64,000 bases of DNA from Vibrio algarum (GTDB taxonomy: Bacteria > Pseudomonadota > Gammaproteobacteria > Enterobacterales > Vibrionaceae), in assembly GCF_028204155.1 (NCBI RefSeq), contig NZ_JAQLOI010000003.1:1178001-1242000 (forward strand), read 5' to 3'. Positions 25,781 to 34,868 of this stretch are shown one piece after another. Under the pieces are notes generated by a model. That model was not told where the DNA came from, did no database searches, and saw nothing but the letters and a program-made list of their open reading frames with translations. Numbering within the stretch: the stretch's first letter is position 1; each line of letters starts with the position of its first letter. Position numbers and translations under genes: made by a program.

Positions 25781-26332
25781 ATGAAAACAGAACAGGGTTA
25801 TCATGCGGTATTGAAATTTTGGTTTGTAGAATGCACACCGGAAATGTGGTTCAAGAAAGATCTCAATTTCGATCAGACCCTTAAAAATCGATTTCTAAAT
25901 TTGCATCAACAAGCGAGTCAAGGTGAGTTATTCCAATGGAGAATGACAGCACAGGGGCGTTTAGCTGAAATAATAATATTAGATCAGTTTTCAAGGAATA
26001 TTTTTAGGGATACTCCCGCTGCATTTGCTAACGATGCCTTAGCATTGGTGTTAGCTCAAGAAGCGGTTGCTATTGGTGCTGATCATAAGCTAGATCAGAG
26101 AGAGAAAACGTTTATATATATGCCTTATATGCACAGTGAATCACAATTAATTCATGAAGAGGCGTTAAGGTTATTTACTCGTCTTGGCCAACAAGACAAT
26201 TTGGACTTTGAGATTAAACATAAGGTCATTATTGATAGGTTTGGTCGCTACCCTCACCGAAATGACATTTTGGGAAGAGAATCGACGCAAGAAGAGCTAA
26301 ACTTCTTAAAGGAGCCTAACTCTGGGTTTTAA
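25781..26332 (+). CDS. DUF924 family protein
   Basis: 183 residues of the DUF924 family, an all-helical TPR-like fold of unknown function. Typical stretches are LKFWFVECTPEMWFKKD near the start, GRLAEIIILDQFSRNIFRDTPAAFANDALAL in the middle and EKTFIYMPYMHSE, then RFGRYPHRN near the end. It is monocistronic here, divergent from the DUF1611 operon, with the leader RNA candidate on the other strand between them. Identification by family motifs is secure; the role is not known. Confidence 0.88.
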   Translation: MKTEQGYHAVLKFWFVECTPEMWFKKDLNFDQTLKNRFLNLHQQASQGELFQWRMTAQGRLAEIIILDQFSRNIFRDTPAAFANDALALVLAQEAVAIGADHKLDQREKTFIYMPYMHSESQLIHEEALRLFTRLGQQDNLDFEIKHKVIIDRFGRYPHRNDILGRESTQEELNFLKEPNSGF

Positions 26333-26443
26333 ATGACTTATAGATGAAATAATTAGTACTGGGATTAATAGCGGATAGTGCCCTTAATTGGATGAACAAG
26401 CATCAAGTATTAACCCCGAGTAGCGATGTAAAAACAGACCAAA

Positions 26444-26788
26444 CTAATGTTTGAAGGTGTTAACTTCGTTTGTGCTAGTTGCAGTAAGGTCACCTGCAGG
26501 GTTAATGATATGAGGGAGTATTTTTGGTAAATTAAGCTCAATATCTTTATCTGCTATCGGACCTATTACGTCATTGTACCAACCGGCTAAGCCTAGTACT
26601 GCGTAACCTATTGCATCATCGCTCTCTCGATGTTCAAGGATAATCTGTAAAAACCTCAAAACCGCTTTATCATTAGATTTTGCTTGTTTTAAGGTTGTTT
26701 GAAAGATATCGGTAGCTTCAGCGACTAACCCTTCGTATTCGGTTTCTATAGCGACTTTAAAAGAGCCACTATCAACGGAAATTCTCAT
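26444..26788 (-). CDS. Hypothetical protein
   Basis: 114 residues, no signal peptide or membrane helix. The middle appears helical (VAEATDIFQTTLKQAKSNDKAVLRFLQIILEHRES) and the end is polar. I do not recognise the family. It is flanked by a convergent DUF924 gene and a divergent hypothetical gene, so it is probably transcribed alone. It reads as a cytoplasmic helical-repeat-like small protein; confidence that it is a gene comes from its length, start and normal composition. Confidence 0.5.
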   Translation of the reverse strand: MRISVDSGSFKVAIETEYEGLVAEATDIFQTTLKQAKSNDKAVLRFLQIILEHRESDDAIGYAVLGLAGWYNDVIGPIADKDIELNLPKILPHIINPAGDLTATSTNEVNTFKH

Positions 26789-26969
26789 ATTACTTCAACC
26801 TGTTATTCTGATGATGCTGAATACTAGCGAAAAAAGGTCATATTGTCGCTGATCCTGTTCATAGTGAACGGTAGCGAGCACTATTTAGAATATGAACGAC
26901 GATTCAGCAAGATAACTCACTATAAACGCATGGTTACTATATACTGGCTGTTTTAAGGAAATTTACACA

Positions 26970-27320
26970 ATGGAAATGATCATCGTTTCGTCAGAACAAC
27001 AAAGACGTATCATCATGCTGTTTAGCCGAACGTTGGCGAAATCATCGGACAAAGTATTATTACAAAACTTAGATTCATACCAAGTTAACTCTTCTGTGTA
27101 CCCTGCCTTCAAAGCCGCAAAGGACCTCCGTGTTGAACGTATCCGTATACCTGTCGGAGATGATAGGACAGGTTCACTAGATGGTGGCGACTTCTTGTAT
27201 CGATATCTGTCTAAAGGGTATATGTGTTTAGGTGATTTTGTCGGTGAGCCAAAGCCAGACTTATCGCCCTATGGCGTAAGATCCGTTCGAAAACAACCTA
27301 AGATTGGTTTTGGGCTGTAA
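26970..27320 (+). CDS. Hypothetical protein
   Basis: 116 residues, soluble, with a basic middle (VERIRIPVGDDRTGSLDGGDFLYRYLSKGYMCLGDFVGE) and a basic tail (VRSVRKQPKIGF). AAGGA lies upstream of the first ATG at about 12 bases; a second ATG six bases downstream would also do. I do not recognise a family and cannot suggest a function. It is divergent from the hypothetical gene at 26444, with about 180 bases between. Confidence 0.5.
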   Translation: MEMIIVSSEQQRRIIMLFSRTLAKSSDKVLLQNLDSYQVNSSVYPAFKAAKDLRVERIRIPVGDDRTGSLDGGDFLYRYLSKGYMCLGDFVGEPKPDLSPYGVRSVRKQPKIGFGL

Positions 27321-27480
27321 TAAATTTTAATGGCGCATAATGCTGTCTTATTATTTGATGGCGTTGCTGATGAACATATTTACCTGTGGTGTTTGGCGGA
27401 TAAAATATCGGAATCAGAGAGTGAAATATCGATATAAAAACGAGATAATTATTTTAATATAGATTTCAATAGAGATTGAA

Positions 27481-27507
27481 ATAGGGCCGAGTAATACTCG
27501 GCCCTAT
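27481..27507 (-). terminator. Strong terminator behind the MipA/OmpV gene
   Basis: A perfect 12-bp stem ATAGGGCCGAGT / ACTCGGCCCTAT with a 3-base loop, 34 bases beyond the stop of the minus-strand mipA/ompV-like gene; the minus-strand tail is T-rich (TTTCAATC). Confidence 0.8.
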
Positions 27508-27541
27508 TAAATAGTATTATATTTTCTGTTACTTATTAAAA

Positions 27542-28315
27542 TCAGAAATGATAAGAAATACTAGCCGTTAGAAGCCATTGGTAGTCATTCTCCATAATAG
27601 GAGATTTAGACATTTCGTCTCCAAGTCCCACGTAAGCGGCACTGTGGTTAAAGTTTAAATTTTCACCTAATTCAGCGATAAGCTTATAACCTGCGGTATA
27701 AACAAATTCTCCTTCAGGTTTATAAGCAGTTCTTTTACCTTTAGCTTCAGATTTTTTCACACCGTAGTAATAATCTACGTAGTCATCACTGTAATAAGTG
27801 ACACCAGCAAAAGGAACAAGGTCAATAGCGCCAAAATCGAAAATATGTGCGTATTTTAGCCCAGTGTTATAACCACCTGAAGCTCCAGTTACGTCATGTT
27901 GGAAGAATAGGGAGAATATTCCGTCACCAAAATTTATGTCACCATTCAAACCAAGATCTGCACCGACCCTACGTTGAGACATGCCAGCAAGCACTTTTGC
28001 GTCGCTAGATTCATAGGGAGATCCAGAGATCGCAGCATAAATGTTAGCATTAAAAATACCGGTATCATCCATGAAGAATCGATAATTTAGTCCACTAAGA
28101 TCAATATTGAAATTATCGCCTCGATATCCACCGTTATATAGGATAGACGTTGAATCTTTTTGTTCCTTATAATAGTCACTTGAAGTTAACGCGCCTAGTT
28201 CAACAAAAAAATCGCCTTTGTTGGAATAAATATTACCATTCATTAAGTAGGTTTCTGCAAGGCTTATTTGAGATGTGAATAGCATTGATAGAGCCAAAAT
28301 ATGTGGAGTCTTCAT
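27542..28315 (-). CDS. MipA/OmpV family outer-membrane protein
   Basis: 257 residues with signal peptide (HILALSMLFTSQISLA). The mature protein is a beta-barrel with family-typical segments: YNGGYRGDNFNIDLSGLNYRFF, MSQRRVGADLGLNGDINFGDG and a C-terminal YQWLLTASISYHF ending in Phe. MipA was described as a scaffold between MltA and PBP1B, and OmpV as a major Vibrio outer-membrane protein; which role holds here cannot be read. It is followed by a strong terminator and seems monocistronic. Confidence 0.82.
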   Translation of the reverse strand: MKTPHILALSMLFTSQISLAETYLMNGNIYSNKGDFFVELGALTSSDYYKEQKDSTSILYNGGYRGDNFNIDLSGLNYRFFMDDTGIFNANIYAAISGSPYESSDAKVLAGMSQRRVGADLGLNGDINFGDGIFSLFFQHDVTGASGGYNTGLKYAHIFDFGAIDLVPFAGVTYYSDDYVDYYYGVKKSEAKGKRTAYKPEGEFVYTAGYKLIAELGENLNFNHSAAYVGLGDEMSKSPIMENDYQWLLTASISYHF

Positions 28316-28628
28316 GTTTACCTTCTTGTTGGAAATTAATTTAGTTGTGTAAAATTAATCGCTAATGCGGCAAGAATTGTAATGTGGTGTTGAAAAAATA
28401 GAATAGCAAATCAGGTTATTCTCTGATTGGTGATGCTAATTAAATTACTGTTTACGGCACGAAACATGATAGCGGATCGAAGAGGTTTATTCGGTAGTTG
28501 TTCTAATATGGAAGGGTAGAATGTTAGCGCAAGACTTTAACTGAAAATATTATCGAGCACATAAGTACTCGATTGGTATGATTGTCTGTGAAATCTTTGC
28601 GGTATGAAAGTTCACTAGCAGCATGAAA
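28316..28628. other. Non-coding stretch
   Basis: 313 bases between the mipA/ompV-like start and a small minus-strand gene. It holds the promoter region of the barrel gene and no coding-like frame, repeat or strong hairpin that I could find. Confidence 0.5.
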
Positions 28629-28862
28629 CTATTTATTTCTAGCTGTATTTTTAACTGTGCTTTTTAAATTGTGCATAAACGATTTAAAGTGGGGCATAAA
28701 ATCGACAAACAGTGGATGCCTGTGATTTTTCATCATCACGGGGCCTAATAGACGTAACGCGACACTTACTCTTGTTGCAAGTGACTCCTCTAGACCACTA
28801 CCTTCTTTTATAATGTCTACAACCTTGAATAAATCTTCTCTGTCTTGAAACTCAAATTGCAA
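28629..28862 (-). CDS. Small hypothetical protein
   Basis: 77 residues, soluble, with an acidic N-terminus (FEFQDREDLFKVVDIIKEGS) and a basic C-terminus (FKSFMHNLKSTVKNTARNK). The middle contains SLATRVSVALRLLGPVMMKNHRHPLFVDFM. It reads like a genuine vibrio small helical protein, but I cannot name the family. It is on the same strand as and downstream of the aspartoacylase-like gene by 99 bases, and may be cotranscribed. Confidence 0.5.
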   Translation of the reverse strand: MQFEFQDREDLFKVVDIIKEGSGLEESLATRVSVALRLLGPVMMKNHRHPLFVDFMPHFKSFMHNLKSTVKNTARNK

Positions 28863-28961
28863 TGACTTTGCTTCGACTTGGTTTATCTATTTGATTGCTT
28901 TGTATAAGGTTTGGTGTTCTGAACAGACTTTAAAATCCATTTAATACAATATCAACGTACT

Positions 28962-29960
28962 TCAGCGGATTAATCTGACTATCAATGAACCAGGAGCTCT
29001 TACGGACTCGACATTATGGCTTATAACGGTTGCACATATTGGTGCTTTATAAGTTTCTACTTCATCACCAAAGCTGTTGTATTGTGTCGCTAAGACTTGG
29101 CCTTCTGTCACCGTATCCATCAGTTCAACATGACAAATGACGAATCCCCCCTGTTTAGCACGTACACTGATAACGTCGTTACCCTCAATACACCGCGTTT
29201 CTTTGGTGTCGAGACTACCTTGTATGATCTTATAAAACTTAAGAATATTTAATATGCCATGGGTCGCACGACCTACCATCTCAAGATCAGTGTACCGACC
29301 AATTCCAACTTCTATGGTAATAGAAGGAATACCAGCTCGATTGTAGACTGTTTCAAGAATACCCGGATCGCCAGGGTCATTTAGAATGACATCTGGGTTG
29401 ATAAGTCGAGCCATACGAATGGAGTCTTCTAGTCGATAGTCTGCAAAGGCGTAAAGTGGGTAGGCGGAGCCGCTTGTTTGAGAATGGAGATCAATAGCTA
29501 AATCTGCATTGGGTTTAAGTAGATTTTCCCACAGGCTGTGAGCGTAGCGACTTGCATCATCTCCGGTGGGGCTACCGGGAAATACGCGGTTTAAATTGGC
29601 AGACGAACTATCTGGAGCTGCAGAGTGGAAATCACGACTATGGCGAGCAATGCCTGATAGGTTGACCGTTGGTACAATGGTCACCGTACCGAATACATCC
29701 AACCCTACTAAAGTCCTTGCTAACTGCTGTGCGGTTAAGATGCCATTTTGCTCATCACCATGAACACCTGCCGTGATCATGATGCGTTTCCCTGGTTTTT
29801 TCCCTTTAAATACCCTAACAGCTAGAGTTTGTGGGTGGCCAATCGCATCGGTAGCCACTGCAAACCAAAATTTATGCTCACCAGCAGATAGGGCATCAAC
29901 GTTTAGAGCTTGAATTGTTGGGTACATCGGGATAATACATTCGTTTAATGAACTGGCCAT
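28962..29960 (-). CDS. AstE/AspA family deacylase (M14-like metallo-carboxypeptidase fold)
   Basis: 332 residues of the succinylglutamate desuccinylase/aspartoacylase family, zinc enzymes that cleave N-acyl amino acids or related amides. The zinc site is seen in TAGVHGDEQNG (His and Glu) and DLHSQTSG (His); the NLNRVFPGSPTGDDASRYAH segment and the catalytic Glu in SITIEVGIGRY follow. A C-terminal beta domain (FVICHVELMDTVTEGQVLA) is typical. A GGAAGGT ribosome site supports the ATG at 29960. It could act on the N-acetylated product of the DUF1611 enzyme 3.5 kb away, which is only a guess. Confidence 0.88.
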   Translation of the reverse strand: MASSLNECIIPMYPTIQALNVDALSAGEHKFWFAVATDAIGHPQTLAVRVFKGKKPGKRIMITAGVHGDEQNGILTAQQLARTLVGLDVFGTVTIVPTVNLSGIARHSRDFHSAAPDSSSANLNRVFPGSPTGDDASRYAHSLWENLLKPNADLAIDLHSQTSGSAYPLYAFADYRLEDSIRMARLINPDVILNDPGDPGILETVYNRAGIPSITIEVGIGRYTDLEMVGRATHGILNILKFYKIIQGSLDTKETRCIEGNDVISVRAKQGGFVICHVELMDTVTEGQVLATQYNSFGDEVETYKAPICATVISHNVESVRAPGSLIVRLIR

Positions 29961-30086
29961 TTACCTTCCCATCGCCAAAATATGCAGGAATCCATGTTAA
30001 CCCAGTGAGTATACACTTACCTTATTAATCTTATATTTGAGAGTAATATCGACACAAAGTTAGTTTTCAGAACATGCTAAAATTGT

Positions 30087-32108
30087 TCAGTTTGATTGGA
30101 TATCGAGTGACGTTCTAGAATCTAGTGCACTATATTTCGCTTTATACATTTCAGCTTCTGTATCGCGTAACACATTTTCTAATGGCATATGGTGTTTTCT
30201 TCGCCATGAAATACCAACAGCGGAACTGACAATTAAGCTGAGATCATTTTGTGAATCTATATAAGAAAAGCTTTCGAAATTAGAGATAGAATTAAATAAG
30301 CATTCTCTTTTTTCACTTAATTTTTCGTTACAGATTAATATAAACTCATCGCCTCCGATACGATAGGCATTGCCTTTCCAATTCGTATTAATTTTTTCCG
30401 CTAATAGTTCTAATACTTTGTCTCCAACTTCATGCCCATATGTGTCGTTAATCGACTTAAACTTATTCACGTCTAAATAGATAACGGTATGTTGAGCAGA
30501 TATCCCTCGCGAGTATTTTCGATACAACGCCCGACGATTTTTTAATTTTGTTAAGTTGTCAGTTATTGATTGAACATGGAGATAGTAAGCGATAGCAACA
30601 ACCAGAGCGAGAAGGAAAAACAAAAGCCATAATCGGTAACTATTAAATTCTTTTTCACTAAGTAAGTTTGCACGCCAATCGGGAACAACGTTATATTTAT
30701 TTATAATTTGAGGTAAATTGAGCATTTGGATTGCTCGAGAAAAGAGAGGTGACAGTTGCTGTCCCATTTCATTTTTAGCGAATGCAACCGCTACTTTAGA
30801 TGAGTAGAAGCTCCCTATTAACGTGTCTTCTTCAAAGGGAAGTACCATCTCTGATTTAAGTAACAAGTGGTTGTAATTAGTTCGACTTAACACAATGTAG
30901 TCGACTTCATTGTTTAGTAAAGCCTGAACCTGGCTCTCTTGGTTGCTATACTTATACAATGCTTTATTTGGCAGCATGCGGCTTAATAAACTATCGTAAA
31001 AATCTTCTTTTATTACTCCAATTCGTTCTGTAATCAGTTCTGAAATATTACTATAAACATTATTCTTATAGCCTTGCCTCTTTATTAGAAGCACCTCTGG
31101 AGAGTAGTATGGTTCGCTAAAATACATATAATTTTTTCGACTTTGAGCAATAATAGCTGCCGATATGATATCAATATCCTTACGCAGTAAATCAGAATAC
31201 ATGCTTTCCCATGTTTCGTCTGCTGTACTGATAATTTCACACTTTATACCCAAGATCCCACAAGCTTGATATACCACATCGACACTAATACCTTCGATAG
31301 TGCCGTTTTCATGATAGACAGTATACTCATCTAGATTTTCTGATTTAACGGTGTAAGTTTTTTGTAGATCTAGTTTGCTTTGACTGACTGCTGCGCGCAG
31401 AGATTGTTGGCGAATAGTAAATTGATACTTTTTTATGGCTTCGCTCAGCTCTCGTTGTACGGTTTCACTGTTTGTATGTTCTTGAATTTTTCTGAGTAAT
31501 TCAGTGTGTTTTCCGGTGGGAGCGACGATGGACACGGGTTTTATAGGGATTTGATCATTCAAAATTTCTGCTTCAAAGCCTTTCATGAGCATAGGTTTTA
31601 GTTGATTAATTGCATCAACAACACCTCCAACAGCGTTAGTCTTTAAAAGGTCAACAGCGGCATCGTGTCCCAGATAAGAAATTTGCTTAATCTCAGGGTA
31701 GTATTCACGAATTAAATCACCATAAATGGTGCCTTCTGGGACGCCTACGACTTTAATTTTATTTAGGTGAGTGCCTTTCTTACTAAAGAGATAGGTGTAT
31801 TCAATATTTGTCGGATGTGATATTTCAAAACGAATTGACCTCTCTTCCGTAAAGGTAACATTTGCAGCAAAGTCGGCTTTACCAGCTTCAATAGCTTTCA
31901 ATATGGCATCGAAACTAGGGTAGGTAATGTATTTTAAATTGAGATCCAAATGATCTGCTGCTGAATCAAATAATATACGCGTCGTGATGTCATCAGCTTC
32001 AATTGCCACGTTATAAGTTCGAGACAAGGAGTCGTAATTAGCATGGGCAGTATTGTTAATGACTACCAGCCATAAAAAACTTATTGTAAGGAAAGCCGCT
32101 CTTATCAT
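30087..32108 (-). CDS. Membrane diguanylate cyclase with two periplasmic binding domains
   Basis: 673 residues. After a signal peptide (about 1-23, ending AHA) come two solute-binding domains of the SBP_bac_3 type (about 30-245 and 250-480; the second reads YMYFSEPYYSPEVLLIKR). One membrane helix (about 490-510) and a cytoplasmic GGDEF domain follow. The active-site motif is intact (RIGGDEF, 583-589), so it should make cyclic di-GMP. The R-x-x-D inhibitory site is absent upstream of it, suggesting no product inhibition. It likely couples a periplasmic amino-acid-like ligand to biofilm or motility control. Confidence 0.9.
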   Translation of the reverse strand: MIRAAFLTISFLWLVVINNTAHANYDSLSRTYNVAIEADDITTRILFDSAADHLDLNLKYITYPSFDAILKAIEAGKADFAANVTFTEERSIRFEISHPTNIEYTYLFSKKGTHLNKIKVVGVPEGTIYGDLIREYYPEIKQISYLGHDAAVDLLKTNAVGGVVDAINQLKPMLMKGFEAEILNDQIPIKPVSIVAPTGKHTELLRKIQEHTNSETVQRELSEAIKKYQFTIRQQSLRAAVSQSKLDLQKTYTVKSENLDEYTVYHENGTIEGISVDVVYQACGILGIKCEIISTADETWESMYSDLLRKDIDIISAAIIAQSRKNYMYFSEPYYSPEVLLIKRQGYKNNVYSNISELITERIGVIKEDFYDSLLSRMLPNKALYKYSNQESQVQALLNNEVDYIVLSRTNYNHLLLKSEMVLPFEEDTLIGSFYSSKVAVAFAKNEMGQQLSPLFSRAIQMLNLPQIINKYNVVPDWRANLLSEKEFNSYRLWLLFFLLALVVAIAYYLHVQSITDNLTKLKNRRALYRKYSRGISAQHTVIYLDVNKFKSINDTYGHEVGDKVLELLAEKINTNWKGNAYRIGGDEFILICNEKLSEKRECLFNSISNFESFSYIDSQNDLSLIVSSAVGISWRRKHHMPLENVLRDTEAEMYKAKYSALDSRTSLDIQSN

Positions 32109-32381
32109 GACGTTATGAATAATTATAGTTTTGAATCTATTTAATAATACTACACTTAATTACTAGCCAAATATAGACTCATTGCTCAAATAGTATTCAT
32201 AGATAAGGTTTTTACTTATTTCATATACATGTGATTTTTTTATTGGAATGGGTAAGGATTGTTGATGAAATTGTTCTTCATGGAATGAGGTTTATTGTAA
32301 AAATAGAATTGAACTTTGAAGCGTACAGCCTTATTTGAATGGTCTTTATCTATGACAGTATTCACCCCAATTAATCAAAGA

Positions 32382-32855
32382 TTAGTTAGCTGTCTGTAGT
32401 GTCGGTTGAGGAAATACCTTGAAAAATAAGCTACGTGCTATTGGTCCCACCACAAAAAACTGTAGTGGTAAGGCAAATATTAAATTTAGTGCGAACGAAT
32501 GAGCATAAGCATTCAATAGTGAACCCTCATAACCTTGAACAAAGGTGGCAACTAACGACATCGCAGTGCACATAAAAAGAACCATTAGAGTTGAGATGAG
32601 CATGATTTTTTTTATGAAAGGTGTTTTATCGGTAGTTATATTGGCGACTAGTTTTTTTACTATTGGTGCCACAGCAAACCAATCAATTATGAATGCAACT
32701 ATAAAAATAGTTAAAAATTGCAGCGAAATTAGGGAACCAAAAACACCTATCTTGTTCGTTGTATGCAGAAAACCATTATACAAGGTCATTCCTAATACCA
32801 TTAAAAAGCAAATGACTAGCGAGAAGATAAAGTTCTCAAATCTGTTCTTACCCAT
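32382..32855 (-). CDS. DUF2798 family inner-membrane protein
   Basis: 157 residues with four predicted membrane helices arranged as two repeats, the DUF2798 pattern: each half has a helix beginning F-x-x-F...M followed by a helix ending P-I-x-x-x-L or GPIARSLFFKVFP. The function of the family is unknown. It is divergent from a MarR regulator, and the 130-bp gap holds two near-identical palindromes, so it is the probable target of that regulator. Confidence 0.82.
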   Translation of the reverse strand: MGKNRFENFIFSLVICFLMVLGMTLYNGFLHTTNKIGVFGSLISLQFLTIFIVAFIIDWFAVAPIVKKLVANITTDKTPFIKKIMLISTLMVLFMCTAMSLVATFVQGYEGSLLNAYAHSFALNLIFALPLQFFVVGPIARSLFFKVFPQPTLQTAN

Positions 32856-32875
32856 ATATTCCTCATAAACTGATT

Positions 32876-32932
32876 GTCAACTTAGTTGACGAACATTATA
32901 GTTGTGAGAATGACTTTGTCAACTAAATTGAC
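32876..32932. promoter_or_regulatory. Twin MarR operators between divergent genes
   Basis: GTCAACT-T-AGTTGAC (32876-32890) is a perfect palindrome, and GTCAACT-A-AATTGAC (32918-32932) matches it except at one arm position. Their centres are 42 bp apart, four helical turns, so two dimers would sit on one face of the DNA. They lie between the DUF2798 and MarR genes. Confidence 0.7.
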
Positions 32933-32989
32933 GGTATTGTTTCTATTGCTATACTCCCTACTCAGTTGTATCGACAGACAGGATAAGAT

Positions 32990-33430
32990 ATGAGTCAGGC
33001 TAAGTTTATAGAAACACTAGGTGTTGTTGACCTTATTAGTGAAAAACATAAACAACTCAGGCAAATTACGATGGAGAGAATAGGTCAACGTTTTGAGGTG
33101 AGATTTTCTGAAATGGATATCTATTTGATCAGCCTGAATCAAGATAACCCGATGAGTTTGAGTGAATCTGCTCGATTTATGAATATCAGCCGCCAAGCGG
33201 TTCACAAACATGCAAAACATTTAACAGCGCTTGGTTTTATACAGCTCGTTACTTCGGAAGCAAACCGTAGGGACAAAGTCATCAAACTTACGCAGGCTGG
33301 TCAGGAACTAAGCATAAAAATCAATGATATAAAATCTGAATTAGAAGCGGAATTAGACGCTGAATTGGGTAGCGAAAATTACGATCAAATTAGAACGTTG
33401 TTCAGAGGGCATTGGAAGTTGAGGACATAA
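32990..33430 (+). CDS. MarR family transcriptional regulator
   Basis: 146 residues with a MarR winged helix-turn-helix: MSLSESARFMNISRQAVHKHAKHLTALGFI is the recognition unit, followed by the wing (TSEANRRDKVIKLTQAG). N- and C-terminal helices form the dimer interface. It is divergent from a DUF2798 membrane protein, and two near-identical 15-bp palindromes occupy the shared promoter region. It probably represses both itself and that gene; the inducing ligand is unknown. Confidence 0.88.
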   Translation: MSQAKFIETLGVVDLISEKHKQLRQITMERIGQRFEVRFSEMDIYLISLNQDNPMSLSESARFMNISRQAVHKHAKHLTALGFIQLVTSEANRRDKVIKLTQAGQELSIKINDIKSELEAELDAELGSENYDQIRTLFRGHWKLRT

Positions 33431-33630
33431 TTTTTATGGGATCTAGCAATCTTTGAACAGTCTAACATTGTATGATGGGCACTTAGGTTTACTTCAGCTG
33501 TGTAAAGGTTGTTACCAAAAATTTGAAGAGGTGAGTTACGTGATACACTTTGTATAGCTTTTGGTGATGAGTGTCTTTGCTCTTATTTTTAAAGTTCTAT
33601 TGTTGTGACTCGGTTATCAAGGTACGTATT

Positions 33631-33963
33631 ATGAAAAGAAGAAGATGGATAGATGAATCTGAGTATGATGAAACTATTTTCAATAGAAGTTATTTAGTTA
33701 CTTTTGGTGCTTTTATGCTACTCGTAATGCTGTTAGTTGTAGCGAGTGCTGGTGTAAACGATTTTGCATCTATGGTATTCCCCTTAATTTTTGCGTCTAT
33801 AGGTGCTGTTTTTATCTATATTGGGTTCTTTTCGACGTCTAAAACGGTTAAGGAGTGGGCTGATACTTCTTCAAAACACGAGATATTCGTTCTGCTCATG
33901 ATTATTGCCACGCCCACTTACTGGGTTTGGATGAAATTGGGCAAAGCTCACAAGAGAGCATAA
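33631..33963 (+). CDS. Small inner-membrane protein
   Basis: 110 residues. A basic, acidic-mixed N-terminus (MKRRRWIDESEYDETIF) precedes three hydrophobic segments (about 24-42, 48-67 and 87-104). AAGGT lies eight bases before the ATG at 33631; an earlier in-frame ATG has no ribosome site. The family is not recognised. It stands alone between the MarR gene and a flavodoxin-fold gene. Confidence 0.55.
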   Translation: MKRRRWIDESEYDETIFNRSYLVTFGAFMLLVMLLVVASAGVNDFASMVFPLIFASIGAVFIYIGFFSTSKTVKEWADTSSKHEIFVLLMIIATPTYWVWMKLGKAHKRA

Positions 33964-34103
33964 TCTGAGTATACAAAAATTGGTTTGATCTTATGCTTCC
34001 GTATTCCCTTAGGTGAGCGGTCATAACGTATATTTTCTATTATATAAATATGACGTTTATTCTGTGTACCTTCCTGATTTTTTAAACACTGTGTATTGAA
34101 ACT

Positions 34104-34868
34104 ATGAAAACATTGATTATTCTGGCTCACCCAAGTGCAACGTCATTCAACGCTCAGTGGGCTCATGCTTCTGCTGAGGCATGTTCCGGTGAGGTATTGT
34201 GGTCTGATCTTTATGCTATGGGTTTTGACCCTATCGAATGTGCTGCGCATTATGGTAGATCAAGTGACAGTTTCGACCCTTTAAAATCTCAATTCGAAGC
34301 CGCTGAAAGTAACGCCTTACCAAATGATGTAACTAATGAAATAAATAAACTTCGAGAAGCTGATCGCGTAATTTTTCACTTTCCTCTCTGGTGGTTTGGT
34401 CCCCCTGCCATTTTAAAAGGATGGACTGAACGCTGTTTAGCTCATGGTGAAATGCACAGAAGCGATGCTCGTTTTGACTCTGGCCTTTGCAAAGGTAAAG
34501 AGGTGTTATTTTGTGTCACGACAGGGGCCTCTGCGATAGAGAGTGGGCCAGCGGGAAAAGAAGGTGATACCAATATGCACCTTTGGGCGCTAGCCTACAC
34601 TCTACGATACTGCGGATTTACTATAAAACAGCCACTTTTGCTTCATGGTATCCACGGCTATTTTGAAGGAGATTCAGAAAAGAAACTGGAACAGCGCTGT
34701 AAAGCGATGTTAGCAGGGCAAAAACAAGCGATAGATGGATGGAGTGAAATACCTAATGTCAGGTTTAATGCTGACACTGATTTTGATGAAGAAGGGCAAT
34801 TGAAACTAAACTCACCAAGTTATACACCTTTTATTAGGCATACTATAGCTGCAAAGGATTTGAGTTAG
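34104..34868 (+). CDS. NAD(P)H:quinone oxidoreductase-like flavoprotein
   Basis: 254 residues of the flavodoxin-like NQO1/MdaB group. The FMN/FAD-binding features are TLIILAHPSATSFN at the start, FHFPLWWFGPPAILKGWTERC in the middle and CVTTGASAIESGPAGKEG later. The family transfers two electrons from NAD(P)H to quinones or other oxidants, avoiding semiquinone radicals. Its 3' end overlaps the convergent activase gene by 26 bases. No regulator is adjacent. Confidence 0.88.
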   Translation: MKTLIILAHPSATSFNAQWAHASAEACSGEVLWSDLYAMGFDPIECAAHYGRSSDSFDPLKSQFEAAESNALPNDVTNEINKLREADRVIFHFPLWWFGPPAILKGWTERCLAHGEMHRSDARFDSGLCKGKEVLFCVTTGASAIESGPAGKEGDTNMHLWALAYTLRYCGFTIKQPLLLHGIHGYFEGDSEKKLEQRCKAMLAGQKQAIDGWSEIPNVRFNADTDFDEEGQLKLNSPSYTPFIRHTIAAKDLS

